Shown: positions 1-8,942 of the stretch, piece by piece
How the letters are laid out: the number at the start of each line of letters is the position of its first letter
Position numbering within the stretch: the first letter of the stretch is position 1
NCBI GenBank assembly: GCA_002430545.1
Contig: DJCM01000013.1
Location: 1 to 64,000 of the forward strand
Direction of reading: 5' to 3'
Source of the DNA: Flavobacteriaceae bacterium UBA5950
GTDB lineage: Bacteria > Bacteroidota > Bacteroidia > Flavobacteriales > Flavobacteriaceae
DNA: 64,000 nucleotides
Program-made: the position numbers and the translations under genes
Notes under the pieces: generated by a model
Seen by the model: the letters and a program-made list of their open reading frames with translations, nothing else
Databases searched by the model: none
What the model was told of the DNA's origin: nothing

Positions 1-20
1 TACCCCTGAGCTACTTTCGC
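1..20 (-). tRNA. partial tRNA, 5' end only, probably tRNA-Gly
   Basis: Read on the minus strand, the first 20 bases of a tRNA are present: a 7-base acceptor strand GCGAAAG, then T8 and A9, the D-stem strand GCTC and the D-loop start AGGGGTA. The rest of the gene, including the anticodon, lies outside the window. The GCG start together with the short AGGGGTA D-loop resembles Bacteroidetes glycine tRNAs from memory, but the identity cannot be proved here. A promoter-like element lies just upstream, between this gene and mutS. Confidence 0.75.
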
Positions 21-30
21 ATTTGGAACG

Positions 31-62
31 CAAATGTAAGTCAATTTTCCCAAAAACTACAA
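31..62 (-). promoter_or_regulatory. promoter for the edge tRNA
   Basis: On the minus strand TACATTTG (38 to 31) matches the Bacteroidetes -7 consensus TAnnTTTG. A TTG (62 to 60) sits 21 bases upstream, within the usual spacing for the -33 element. Ten bases separate the -7 box from the tRNA 5' end. The -33 triplet overlaps the end of mutS, so the tRNA probably has its own promoter although it follows mutS on the same strand. Confidence 0.55.
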
Positions 63-2657
63 GTCCTTTTTCTTCCCCAACTTCTTTCGCAAACTGTTGA
101 GCTGCATCAAAGCATCCATAGGTGTTAAATGGTCAATGTCCAAATCCATTATTTGATCCCGAATTTCTTCAAGCAACGGATCATCCATTTGAAAAAAGTT
201 CAATTGCATGTCGTCATCTTTTTTCATCTCTTTTGTACCACGACTTGCTTCAAGCTTCTCCAATAGTTGTTTGGATTGCTGCAAGACAAACTGAGGCATT
301 CCAGCCATTTTTGCCACATGAATACCAAAACTATGCGCACTGCCACCTGGAACTAATTTACGTAAAAACAACACATCATCCTTTAGCTCTTTTACAGAAA
401 CTGTATAGTTCTGTATTCGTTCATATTGCTCTGTCATTTCATTGAGCTCATGATAGTGCGTTGCAAATAAGGTCTTGGGCTGATGAGGATGCTCATGCAA
501 ATATGTGGCAATCGCCCATGCAATTGATATCCCATCATAGGTGCTCGTGCCACGCCCAATCTCATCGAGCAGAACCAAACTACGCGCAGACAGATTATTG
601 ACAATTGCAGCTGTTTCGTTCATCTCAACCATAAAAGTGGACTCCCCCAAGGAGATATTATCACTTGCACCTACACGTGTAAACAGCTTGTCAACAACTC
701 CAATTTCAGCCCGATCTGCAGGAATGTAGCTACCTACTTGAGCCATCAGTACGATAAGCGCCGTTTGTCGTAGCACTGCCGATTTCCCTGACATATTTGG
801 ACCAGTAATCATAATAATCTGCTGATTGTTTTTGTTGAGCTCCAGGTCGTTGGGGATATACGATTCTTCTGGGGGCATTTGATATTCTATCACTGGATGA
901 CGACCTTGCACAATTGTCAATGAGTCACCATCATTCAAGGTTGGGCAATGATAGTTTCTTGCCTTTGCCAAACTCGCAAACCCACACAAACAGTCAAGCT
1001 CTGCCAATATGCGTGCGTTGTTTTGAATGGCTTCAATATAAGGGATCAACCCCTTCACAAGCTCTTGAAACAAACGTTGTTCGAGTTGAGCAATCTGATC
1101 TTCTGCACCTATAATTTTTGTTTCATAAGTCTTGAGCTCTTCTGTTATATATCGCTCAGCATTGACCAGTGTCTGCTTTCGAATCCATGTTTCTGGTACT
1201 TTGTCTTTGTGCGTGTTTCGCACCTCGATATAATAGCCAAAAACATTGTTGAATGATATTTTGAGAGAACTGATTCCTGTTTTTTCAGTTTCTCTTTCCA
1301 GCATCTCATCCAGAATTTTTTTCCCATCACGAGCAATCGTGCGATAGTCGTCTAGCTCATCAGAATATCCTGAGGCGATGGTGTCTCCTTTACCCAATTG
1401 AGTAGGGGCCTCTTCAGACAGTCGGTCTGTAATCAATTGACAACAAGCAGAACAAGAATCCAATCCCTCTGCCAAAGAGCGCAAAGCTTCTTGGTCGCTT
1501 TGTGAGATGATTTCTGTTACTTTTGGAATGAGCAGCAAGGTGTTTTTGAGTTGATTGATCGCTCGAGGGCCAATTCTGCCTGTGGCTACTTTTGCCATCA
1601 AACGCTCCAAATCTCCAACAGACTGAAGCAGTTCTTGCATGTGCTGTTTTCGATTTGAGAGTTGGTAAAAATCAGTCACAATACTCAATCTCTTTTCAAT
1701 GGCTTTCAAATCGGTGAGTGGAGCAACCAACCATCGCTTAAGCATTCTTCCACCCATAGGCGTTTTTGTATGATCCATCACCTGCAAAAGAGTGGTTGCT
1801 TGTGGTGCATTGGGATAAATCAATTCCAAATTCCGAATGGTGAATGGGTCCATCCACATTTGCACCTCGCAATCAAGGCGATGAATGTGAGTGATGTGAT
1901 CTAACTGCGCATGTTCAGTTTCGTTGAGGTAATACAAAATCACCCCTGCAGCAATGATACCAGCATGAAGATCAGTAATCCCAAAACCCTTGAGTGATGC
2001 AACGCCAAATTGACCCTGCAAACGCTCTGTTGAATAATTTTCTTGAAATACCCAATCCTCAAGATAATATGCTGGAAATCCTGCACCATAGTTCTCTACA
2101 ATCTTCTTCTTCATTGGTTTGGCAACCAATACTTCTTTGACAGCCAACTGCTGAATCAGGATCGATATTTCCGTTTGACTTCCTTGTGTGAGTTGGAACT
2201 CACCTGTTGAAATATCGAGAAAAGACAATCCATGTATTTGATTATCAATGTGTAAAGCAGCTACAAAGTTGTTTGACTTTTCGTCCAAAACCCCATCAGT
2301 CAAAGTAACACCAGGGGTAATGAGTTCAGTTACCCCTCTTTTGACCAATTTTTTTGTTGATTTTGGGTCTTCCAACTGATCGCAGATAGCTACTCTTTCT
2401 CCAGCCCGAACCAATTTTGAGAGATAGGTTTCTAATGCGTGATGTGGAAACCCAGCCAATTCTGTTTCGCTTGCACTACCAGCCCCTCGTTTGGTGAGCA
2501 CAATGCCCAAAATATCTGCAGTGCGAACAGCATCATCCCCAAAAGTCTCGTAAAAATCACCTACCCGAAACAACAATAGAGCATCTGGGTATTTCACCTT
2601 AATCTCATTGTACTGCTTCATCAATGGCGTTTCCTTAGATGATGGTTTTGCTGTCAA
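57..2657 (-). CDS. mutS: DNA mismatch repair protein MutS
   Basis: MutS recognises mismatched bases and small loops in newly copied DNA and starts repair with MutL. The protein is 866 aa, the usual length. The mismatch-binding motif is F35-Y36-E37 in the N-terminal domain. The C-terminal ATPase has a Walker A of the form GPNMSGKS near residue 620 and a Walker B ending LLDEIGRGTS near 700. The first codon is TTG; it is preferred to the ATG at 2621 because the conserved KETPLMKQY stretch would otherwise be lost. The gene is divergent from the TrmH-type gene and is followed by the edge tRNA on the same strand. Confidence 0.97.
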   Translation of the reverse strand: MTAKPSSKETPLMKQYNEIKVKYPDALLLFRVGDFYETFGDDAVRTADILGIVLTKRGAGSASETELAGFPHHALETYLSKLVRAGERVAICDQLEDPKSTKKLVKRGVTELITPGVTLTDGVLDEKSNNFVAALHIDNQIHGLSFLDISTGEFQLTQGSQTEISILIQQLAVKEVLVAKPMKKKIVENYGAGFPAYYLEDWVFQENYSTERLQGQFGVASLKGFGITDLHAGIIAAGVILYYLNETEHAQLDHITHIHRLDCEVQMWMDPFTIRNLELIYPNAPQATTLLQVMDHTKTPMGGRMLKRWLVAPLTDLKAIEKRLSIVTDFYQLSNRKQHMQELLQSVGDLERLMAKVATGRIGPRAINQLKNTLLLIPKVTEIISQSDQEALRSLAEGLDSCSACCQLITDRLSEEAPTQLGKGDTIASGYSDELDDYRTIARDGKKILDEMLERETEKTGISSLKISFNNVFGYYIEVRNTHKDKVPETWIRKQTLVNAERYITEELKTYETKIIGAEDQIAQLEQRLFQELVKGLIPYIEAIQNNARILAELDCLCGFASLAKARNYHCPTLNDGDSLTIVQGRHPVIEYQMPPEESYIPNDLELNKNNQQIIMITGPNMSGKSAVLRQTALIVLMAQVGSYIPADRAEIGVVDKLFTRVGASDNISLGESTFMVEMNETAAIVNNLSARSLVLLDEIGRGTSTYDGISIAWAIATYLHEHPHQPKTLFATHYHELNEMTEQYERIQNYTVSVKELKDDVLFLRKLVPGGSAHSFGIHVAKMAGMPQFVLQQSKQLLEKLEASRGTKEMKKDDDMQLNFFQMDDPLLEEIRDQIMDLDIDHLTPMDALMQLNSLRKKLGKKKDL

Positions 2658-2720
2658 ATGTTCTGAGTTGTCTTGCTAAAATACTTATTTGCTTTGGAAA
2701 ATGGTTTGCCAATCAAGTTG

Positions 2721-2728
2721 TATTTTTG
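2721..2728 (+). promoter_or_regulatory. -7 box before the TrmH-type gene
   Basis: TATTTTTG matches TAnnTTTG and ends only four bases before the ATG at 2733. If transcription starts about seven bases from the box centre, the mRNA would be leaderless or nearly so. The best TTTG upstream (2693-2696) is 24 bases away, slightly beyond the usual range. Confidence 0.4.
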
Positions 2729-2732
2729 AATC

Positions 2733-3269
2733 ATGCGCAAACTCAAAAATGCAGAACTCAATCGATTGGATGTGGATGAATTTAAAAACGCCAAAAAAAT
2801 GCCTATAATCTTGGTGTTGGACAATGTGAGGAGCTCCTATAATGTAGGTTCAATTTTTCGCACTGCTGACGCTTTTCGCATACAAGAAATCGTCCTCTGT
2901 GGAATCACAGCTACCCCTCCTCACAAAGACATTCGTAAAACTGCTTTGGGTGCTACTGAAAGTGTGCAATGGCAATACTGCAAAAATACCTCTGATGCTG
3001 TTGATCAGCTAAAATCGAAAGGGGTTGTTGTTTTGGCAATCGAGCAAGCAGAAGGCTCCAAAAGTTTGTCGGACTTTACACCCAAACCCAACACCACCTA
3101 TGCTTTGGTATTTGGACATGAGGTAAAGGGTGTTTCGCAAGAAATTGTTAGTACTGCCAATCAAGTGCTAGAAATACCACAAGAGGGAACCAAGCATTCT
3201 CTCAATGTTTCAGTGAGTGTTGGGCTGGTTGTGTGGGGGTTGTTTAGCTCGCTGTCAAAGCAGTCTTAA
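2733..3269 (+). CDS. TrmH/SpoU-family RNA 2'-O-methyltransferase
   Basis: A 178-aa SPOUT-class methyltransferase that is expected to use S-adenosylmethionine to methylate a ribose 2'-OH in tRNA or rRNA. The three family motifs are visible: N31-V-R-S with the following NVGSIFRTAD, the FGHE motif at 127-130, and a C-terminal IPQ...SLNVSVSVG segment with N158. It lacks the extra N-terminal domain of rRNA enzymes such as RlmB, so it is the small TrmH-like form. The exact RNA target cannot be read from the sequence. Its 3' end overlaps the opposing folK-dNK gene by 26 bases. Confidence 0.88.
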   Translation: MRKLKNAELNRLDVDEFKNAKKMPIILVLDNVRSSYNVGSIFRTADAFRIQEIVLCGITATPPHKDIRKTALGATESVQWQYCKNTSDAVDQLKSKGVVVLAIEQAEGSKSLSDFTPKPNTTYALVFGHEVKGVSQEIVSTANQVLEIPQEGTKHSLNVSVSVGLVVWGLFSSLSKQS

Positions 3270-4380
3270 GTCGATCGATAATCAAATGATAATCTCTATC
3301 GTTTGACACAAAATCGAGTTCACTCAAATCTATTTCTACGATGTTCCAGTCTGGATGCGAACGCTTAAAGTCTTGATAACCCTGACGCACTTTGTTCAAA
3401 TAATCAGCATCAATGGAACGCTCATAGCTACGTCCTCTATTTTTGATGTTTGACAATAATCTAGGCGTTGTTTGCTTGAGTAGGATATACAAATCTGGTT
3501 GTTGTATGTCGCGCATCATATTGTAAAATATCGTTCGATAGAGTGAAAACTCATCAGGTTGCAGCGTAAACTTAGCAAAAACCAGAGACTTGTGTACTTC
3601 ATAATCCGACACAACCCCTTGATCAAATAAATTGGGCTGTTCTGAAAGTTCGTGTTGCTGTTTAAATCGATCGGCTAAAAACGACATTTCTAAGGGAAAT
3701 GCATAACGCTCGGCATTGTCATAAAATTTGGGTAGAAAGGGGTTTTCGGCAAATCGCTCTAAGAGGAGTTTTGCATGAATATCCTCGGCTATTCGCTTTG
3801 CCAAGCTTGTTTTCCCACACCCAATGGTTCCCTCCACACAAATGCGATTGAATTGACGTAAAAAATGAATGGCTGGTCGCTCTATCGCATCTCCCAAAAG
3901 AGATAGCTCGGTAGGATCATTACATTTCTTGAACAACTGCGCAATGGTTTGATCGTGATTTGGCACTCCTTTTTCGGGAGCAATCTCAAAAAGAGGCTGC
4001 AGTACAAATCTTCGCTCATGTAGTCGAGGGTGTGGTACAGTCAGTGTGCTTGTGTTGATTACCTGGTCATCAACCATGATCAAGTCGAGATCAATTGGTC
4101 GATCGTGGTAAAGACCATCTGAGGCCTGCTCGCGACCCAATGCCCTTTCGATCGCTTGAAGATTTTCCAAAATCAAATCAGGTGTTTTAGATGACAATGC
4201 CACTAAACAAGTATTTAAGAAATCAGCCCCCGAAAAGCCCACAGCAGGTACTTCATTAACTGATGCGCAATGAAGAACCCTGCCTATCTCATCATCAATC
4301 CGATCAACAGCTCGTTGTAGATTGGCAAGGCGATCGCCCATGTTGCTTCCCAATGCGATATATATCTTCTGCATTTCCAC
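3244..4380 (-). CDS. folK: bifunctional FolK (HPPK) / deoxynucleoside kinase fusion
   Basis: The 378-aa protein carries two enzymes. Residues 1 to about 160 are HPPK, which pyrophosphorylates 6-hydroxymethyl-dihydropterin in folate synthesis; LGSNMGDR (10-17) and RPIDLDL (94-100) are its signatures. Residues from about 175 to the end are a deoxynucleoside kinase, with the P-loop GTIGCGKTS (184-192), a DRFKQQ segment and an RGRSYERS lid, which salvages deoxynucleosides to monophosphates. Such fusions are known in Bacteroidetes. The nucleoside preference is not visible. It is divergent from sppA and convergent with the TrmH-type gene. Confidence 0.93.
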   Translation of the reverse strand: MEMQKIYIALGSNMGDRLANLQRAVDRIDDEIGRVLHCASVNEVPAVGFSGADFLNTCLVALSSKTPDLILENLQAIERALGREQASDGLYHDRPIDLDLIMVDDQVINTSTLTVPHPRLHERRFVLQPLFEIAPEKGVPNHDQTIAQLFKKCNDPTELSLLGDAIERPAIHFLRQFNRICVEGTIGCGKTSLAKRIAEDIHAKLLLERFAENPFLPKFYDNAERYAFPLEMSFLADRFKQQHELSEQPNLFDQGVVSDYEVHKSLVFAKFTLQPDEFSLYRTIFYNMMRDIQQPDLYILLKQTTPRLLSNIKNRGRSYERSIDADYLNKVRQGYQDFKRSHPDWNIVEIDLSELDFVSNDRDYHLIIDRLKTALTAS

Positions 4381-4414
4381 AATACAAAAGTCGTAAAAGA
4401 AAACATAATCATCT

Positions 4415-4422
4415 TATATTTG
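4415..4422 (+). promoter_or_regulatory. -7 box before sppA
   Basis: TATATTTG matches TAnnTTTG and lies 17 bases before the ATG at 4440, between the divergent folK-dNK and sppA genes. No good TTG is found at the -33 distance. Confidence 0.4.
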
Positions 4423-4439
4423 TACAAATAACCCATCAT

Positions 4440-6194
4440 ATGCAGTTTTTAAAAAATCTACTCGCCTCTGTTCTAGGTACATTCATCGCGATTGTCCTCT
4501 CATTTGTCTTTTTATTTATTCTCTTAGCTGGTATCGCTTCGTCAATTGACACAGCTGAGGAAGTCTATGTGAAAGAAAATTCAGTACTGACCATCAGCCT
4601 ACAAAAACCAATGACTGATCGCAGCCCAAAACAATTTGAATTTGAAGCAGCTTTTGACCTAGACGCAGAAGCAGTTGGTTTAGATAAGATTTTGGCGTCC
4701 ATTCGCTCAGCGAAAGACGATGATCGCATTGAAGGGATTAGTATTGAGCATACTTTTTTACAATCTGGCATGTCGCAAACCCAAGCCATGCGCGATGCGC
4801 TAACAGACTTTAAAGAGTCTGGCAAATTCATTTATGCTTATCATGACTTTTTTACCCAAAAGGATTATTATTTGGCTTCTGTGGCAGATTCTGTTTTTGT
4901 ACATCCTGAAGGGGGTATTGAGCTTGCTGGACTTGCATCTGAAGTTCTTTATCTCAAAGAGTTTCAAGACATCACTGGCATTGAAATGCAGGTTATACGA
5001 AGTGGTGCTTACAAGAGTGCTGTTGAGCCTTTTTTACAAAACGAAATGAGTGATGAAAATCGAGAACAAATCAAATCTCTCTTGGATAGTTTCTGGTCTG
5101 AAATGGTTGTTAAAATTGAAGAACGCACAGCACTGACTCCAAAAAAAATCAATGAAATCGCTTCAAGTTTAGATGCATTGGTATCTGCAAATGCAGTGGA
5201 ACTCGGCGTGGTTGATAATGCACTACTACGCAACGAATACTCAGAACTGCTGAGAGCGAAAATGGAACTAGAAGAGGATGATAAACTCCATAAGATAGAC
5301 ATCGAAGATTATCAACAAACTGTTAGCACCCAATTGGGTGAGGGGAAAGATTTCATTGCAGTTGTTTATGCACAAGGAGAAATCATTTATGGAGAAGGTG
5401 GTGAGTTTCAAATTGGGCAAGAGTTATTGATTAGGACTTTAAAAAAAATAAAGAAACATGATCGCACCAAAGCTGTTGTCATTCGCATCAATTCTCCAGG
5501 TGGAAGCTCTCTTGCATCAGAACTGATCTATCAAGAAATTGAGAATTTACAACAAGAAAAACCTGTTGTAATTTCGATGGGTGATGTTGCTGCATCTGGT
5601 GGATATTACATTGCTGCTGGCGCCGATTATATCTTTGCTGAACCCACAACAATCACAGGATCGATCGGGGTATTTGGTGTGCTCCCTTTGGTTGAGGATT
5701 TGGCTGAAGACTGGGGTGTAAGTGCATCACAAGTTACGACCCACCCAAATGCATTGCTTTACAGCCCAATGAAGTCTCTTACACCTTCGGCAACAAAAGA
5801 AATCAAACAACAAATCAAGCGAGTATATTCTACCTTTTTGGAGCGTGTTTCAGAGGGAAGGGAAATGAGCGTAGCAAACGTTGACAAAATTGCACAAGGA
5901 CGTGTTTGGAGTGGTACTGACGCTCACAACATTGGCTTGGTTGACTCGTTAGGTGGTCTTGAAGATGCTATTGCATATGCCGCCAAGTTGGCTGAAACAG
6001 ATGCATACAAAACAACCAATTACCCCAAATTCAGTGACGATTTTGAATCCTTTCTCGAATCTCTTCAACCAAGCCCTTTTGGACAAACTACAATCGGAAA
6101 ATCCCTTGAGTACTATCAATCATTATTTTCAAAACAAACAACACATATGGATCACATCCAAGCGCGGATTCCTTTTGAACTAAACATTCGCTAA
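4440..6194 (+). CDS. sppA: signal peptide peptidase SppA, 67K type
   Basis: A membrane-anchored serine protease of the S49 family that degrades cleaved signal peptides at the inner membrane. Starting at ATG 4440 gives 584 aa, right for the duplicated 67K form, and places the hydrophobic anchor (about residues 10-35) at the N-terminus; a longer frame from 4263 overlaps folK-dNK and is rejected. The Ser-Lys dyad is visible: Lys192 in SGAYKSA and Ser386 in VAASGGYY. The stop overlaps the start of the next gene as TAATG, so the two are probably co-translated. Confidence 0.95.
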   Translation: MQFLKNLLASVLGTFIAIVLSFVFLFILLAGIASSIDTAEEVYVKENSVLTISLQKPMTDRSPKQFEFEAAFDLDAEAVGLDKILASIRSAKDDDRIEGISIEHTFLQSGMSQTQAMRDALTDFKESGKFIYAYHDFFTQKDYYLASVADSVFVHPEGGIELAGLASEVLYLKEFQDITGIEMQVIRSGAYKSAVEPFLQNEMSDENREQIKSLLDSFWSEMVVKIEERTALTPKKINEIASSLDALVSANAVELGVVDNALLRNEYSELLRAKMELEEDDKLHKIDIEDYQQTVSTQLGEGKDFIAVVYAQGEIIYGEGGEFQIGQELLIRTLKKIKKHDRTKAVVIRINSPGGSSLASELIYQEIENLQQEKPVVISMGDVAASGGYYIAAGADYIFAEPTTITGSIGVFGVLPLVEDLAEDWGVSASQVTTHPNALLYSPMKSLTPSATKEIKQQIKRVYSTFLERVSEGREMSVANVDKIAQGRVWSGTDAHNIGLVDSLGGLEDAIAYAAKLAETDAYKTTNYPKFSDDFESFLESLQPSPFGQTTIGKSLEYYQSLFSKQTTHMDHIQARIPFELNIR

Positions 6195-6895
6195 TGGATA
6201 GATCAAGGCATGCTGCTGCACAGAAACTCTATTTATATCTAGCTGCGTTGTTCATCACTTCGTTGGTGGTTTCAAACCTGATTTTTCAAAAGTTTTTCTA
6301 TTGGTATCCTTTTGATTGGGAAATCCTTGGTAACTCATTGTTTGAGCTTTCTGTTGGCATTCTCCCCTATCCAATTACCTTTTTGGTTACTGATTTGATC
6401 TCTGAAATTTTTGGCAGAAAAGCTGCAAATAGGGTTGTGATTGCTGGTATCTTTGCTTCGTTTTTTTCGATGGGAATCCTACTGATTGCTGGGGTGGTAC
6501 CTGCGCTCCCAAATTCACCCATAGATGATGCAACATTTACAAAAGTATTTGCGCTCTCACCCATCGCTGTATTGGCTTCAATGATGGCTTATCTTTTTGC
6601 GCAGTTTATCGATATCCGTATCTATCATTTTTGGAAAAATTTGACCAAAGGGAAACACTTATGGCTCCGAAATAATTTCTCCACTTTTACCTCTCAATTT
6701 ATCGATACATTTACAGTTGTTGGACTGTTGTGTGTCTTTGGCGTATTGCCCTGGAACGCTTTTTTAGGCCTACTCATTTCTGGTGTTGTGTTTAAAATTC
6801 TCGTTGCATTGATCGATACCCCGCTTCTCTATCTGAGTGTCAATTGGATACGTTCCTATTTTAAATTAGACATCAATGAAGAAATCAAATTATAA
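6194..6895 (+). CDS. queuosine precursor transporter, YhhQ/VUT family
   Basis: A 233-aa inner-membrane protein with about six hydrophobic segments, matching the YhhQ (vitamin uptake-like) family that imports queuosine precursors such as preQ0 or preQ1. Family marks include the FPITFLVTD-like stretch (here PYPITFLVTDLISEIFG), the acidic Asp-Glu pair in that segment, and the C-terminal VLIDTP-like segment. It begins on the last base of the sppA stop codon and overlaps the following hydrolase by 20 bases. The window also holds queG, the enzyme for the last queuosine step, which agrees with this role. Confidence 0.88.
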   Translation: MDRSRHAAAQKLYLYLAALFITSLVVSNLIFQKFFYWYPFDWEILGNSLFELSVGILPYPITFLVTDLISEIFGRKAANRVVIAGIFASFFSMGILLIAGVVPALPNSPIDDATFTKVFALSPIAVLASMMAYLFAQFIDIRIYHFWKNLTKGKHLWLRNNFSTFTSQFIDTFTVVGLLCVFGVLPWNAFLGLLISGVVFKILVALIDTPLLYLSVNWIRSYFKLDINEEIKL

Positions 6896-8108
6896 ATCCC
6901 GATCAATCTTTATTCAAACTGTCCTATGGCTCACCATCACAGTGGTTGGCCACAGCCAAGACCTGAATCAAGGAGAATTAGACTCCCTGTATGCTCATTA
7001 CCAAAATTCTATTTCAAATAAAACACTTGCTGGAGTTGAGTCTCTGTTCATTGTCAACGATCGTGTGGTTTGGCATCAAGCACAAGGCTATCAAGATGTT
7101 TCTACTGAAAAAGCATTAGAACTCAATAGTATCTTCTACATTCAATCGATGACCAAACCCATCATGAGTGTTGCCATCATGCAGCTCGTTGAGCGTGGTC
7201 TTATCAATCTAAAAGACCCCATCGAAATCTATATTCCTGAAGCAAAACACTTGCGTGTGGCTGTTGATCCAGATCTAGGATTGGAAAGTCCTACACAAAA
7301 AATCAATCGATCCATCAAAATACGCGACTTGCTTACCCATACCTCAGGATTGTCTCATGGATTGAGAGATTCGAAGCTCGATCAACAACTGTTCGAAGCG
7401 CTGTACGACGAAACCTTAAACTATCGCCTTCACAATACAGTTGAAGACAGGGTGTTGACTTTACTATCTTTTCCACTCGTTGCTCAGCCAGGGGCAAAGT
7501 GGTATTATAGTGCTGGCGCAGATGTGTTGGCGCTCATCCTTGAAAGAGTAACCAAAGAATCTATTCCCAATTACCTGTCAAAATATATCTTTGATCCTCT
7601 TGAAATGCATGACACTGGCTATAACCTCAATGAGCTGCAATCACAAAGGGTGATGAAACTTCACAGTCGCGATGAAAACAATAAGGTCATGCGTCACAAA
7701 CATCAAGTTCCAACATCTGGGAATACTGTTTTTGGAGGCACGCATGGTCTCTTTTCTACAGCTGATGATTATGCCAAATTTTGTCTGATGATCCTCCACA
7801 ATGGATCTTGGAAGGGAACACGAATTCTCAAAGCTGAGACTGTCAAAAATATAAGGACCAATCACACACAAAATCTATACAATGAACCAGGGGCTGGCTT
7901 TGGGTTTGGGTTTTCTGTTATTTTGAATCCCGATAAAATGGATCGTCCAGGTGGGGTTGGGCAACTACAATGGAGTGGCTATTTTAGTACTTATTTTTTT
8001 ATTGATCCAGAAAAAAAGGCAATTGGTATCAACCTTACGCAGCAAATGCCTGGTGGAGATAACATTCCTTCCCCCTTTCAAAACTATACCTACAAAGCCT
8101 TGGACTAA
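6876..8108 (+). CDS. beta-lactamase-family serine hydrolase (class C-like, PF00144 type)
   Basis: A 410-aa exported hydrolase of the serine beta-lactamase/esterase/DD-peptidase superfamily. A signal peptide occupies about residues 1-28. The nucleophile motif is S91-M-T-K94, the second motif is Y211-S-A (in place of Y-x-N), and HTSG (155-158) is typical of the esterase branch. The C-terminal part has a WSGYFSTYFFIDP segment. These proteins are mostly esterases or peptidases rather than true antibiotic-hydrolysing enzymes; the substrate cannot be told. It overlaps the transporter by 20 bases and the opposing DUF2797 gene by four. Confidence 0.9.
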   Translation: MKKSNYKSRSIFIQTVLWLTITVVGHSQDLNQGELDSLYAHYQNSISNKTLAGVESLFIVNDRVVWHQAQGYQDVSTEKALELNSIFYIQSMTKPIMSVAIMQLVERGLINLKDPIEIYIPEAKHLRVAVDPDLGLESPTQKINRSIKIRDLLTHTSGLSHGLRDSKLDQQLFEALYDETLNYRLHNTVEDRVLTLLSFPLVAQPGAKWYYSAGADVLALILERVTKESIPNYLSKYIFDPLEMHDTGYNLNELQSQRVMKLHSRDENNKVMRHKHQVPTSGNTVFGGTHGLFSTADDYAKFCLMILHNGSWKGTRILKAETVKNIRTNHTQNLYNEPGAGFGFGFSVILNPDKMDRPGGVGQLQWSGYFSTYFFIDPEKKAIGINLTQQMPGGDNIPSPFQNYTYKALD

Positions 8109-8905
8109 GTCACTGTCAGGGATACACAAACACCCTCATGCCCACGTACATTCATCACTTGTTGATCTGAAAAAATAAGATATTGACCCTTCACTCCCTC
8201 CAAAGTAGCTGAAAATTGTTTCAGTTTTGTCAAGTTTATGCTTTTTACTGCTGTGGGTGGCGTTTGCAGTGGGAAATGCAGCGACATTGTTTTCTCTTGT
8301 AATGCACTACTGGCATAGTCCTTGACTTCATTTGGAAGGTATGACAAGGCCCGTTTTCTTTCCGCTTCAAGATCAAGGGGTTCTGGTTTTTGTGTTAACA
8401 TTTGTCGCCAGTTGGTTTTGTCATTGTAGTGAGACTTCAGAGCAACTTCTGTAATCCCAGCCAAGTAACGATTTGGCACCTCCACAATCGGAATCGTTTG
8501 ATGAGCACCCTGATCAATCCAACGGGTGGGCACTTGTGTTTTTCGCGTAACCCCCACTTTTAAACCACTCGATACAGCCAGATATACAATGTGAGGTTGC
8601 AATTGTACTTTTTTTTCATAGGCCAAATCACGATCCTCAATATCCATGTGCGCCTGACTGAGCTCTGGACGCATGATCCAATCACCAGCACTAGGGATTT
8701 CAAAAAAACAGGACTTACAAAAACCTTGTCTGAAAATAGTTTGATCGATCCCACAACTCATACAAGAAAATCCTGTATGGGTAAAGGAAAGTGATTTTCC
8801 AATAAGATCATTGACACGAACAAAAACCGATGGAAACGTCATGTAGTAATCAATTGGATCATTGATTTGTGTTCTCATCTTTCGCAAAGGTCCTTCTAAC
8901 ATCAT
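8105..8905 (-). CDS. DUF2797-type zinc-ribbon protein
   Basis: A soluble protein of about 266 aa of unknown function. Counting from the ATG at 8905, two CxxC pairs (C48/C51 and C63/C66) suggest a structural zinc site. Just after it, a segment reading VYLAVSSGLKVGVTR and then RWIDQGA resembles a GIY-YIG-like core as found in DUF2797 proteins. An upstream ATG at 8950 would overlap the divergent GH3 gene, so 8905 (or the adjacent ATG at 8902) is chosen. The GIY-YIG resemblance is my reading; nuclease activity is not shown. Confidence 0.75.
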   Translation of the reverse strand: MMLEGPLRKMRTQINDPIDYYMTFPSVFVRVNDLIGKSLSFTHTGFSCMSCGIDQTIFRQGFCKSCFFEIPSAGDWIMRPELSQAHMDIEDRDLAYEKKVQLQPHIVYLAVSSGLKVGVTRKTQVPTRWIDQGAHQTIPIVEVPNRYLAGITEVALKSHYNDKTNWRQMLTQKPEPLDLEAERKRALSYLPNEVKDYASSALQEKTMSLHFPLQTPPTAVKSINLTKLKQFSATLEGVKGQYLIFSDQQVMNVRGHEGVCVSLTVT

Positions 8906-8916
8906 CCTTTTTTCGT

Positions 8917-8924
8917 TATTTTTG
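8917..8924 (+). promoter_or_regulatory. -7 box before the GH3-family gene
   Basis: TATTTTTG matches TAnnTTTG, 18 bases before the ATG at 8943, in the short divergent gap. No TTG is found at the -33 distance. Confidence 0.35.
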
Positions 8925-8942
8925 TCATAAATATACTTATTT

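Noticed and set aside
4263..4439. 59-codon N-terminal extension of SppA
   Set aside because: It overlaps the divergent folK-dNK gene and would hide the signal anchor; ATG 4440 gives the family length.
6876..8108. Antibiotic-resistance beta-lactamase
   Set aside because: The second motif is YSA and there is an HTSG esterase-type segment; the class is dominated by esterases and peptidases.
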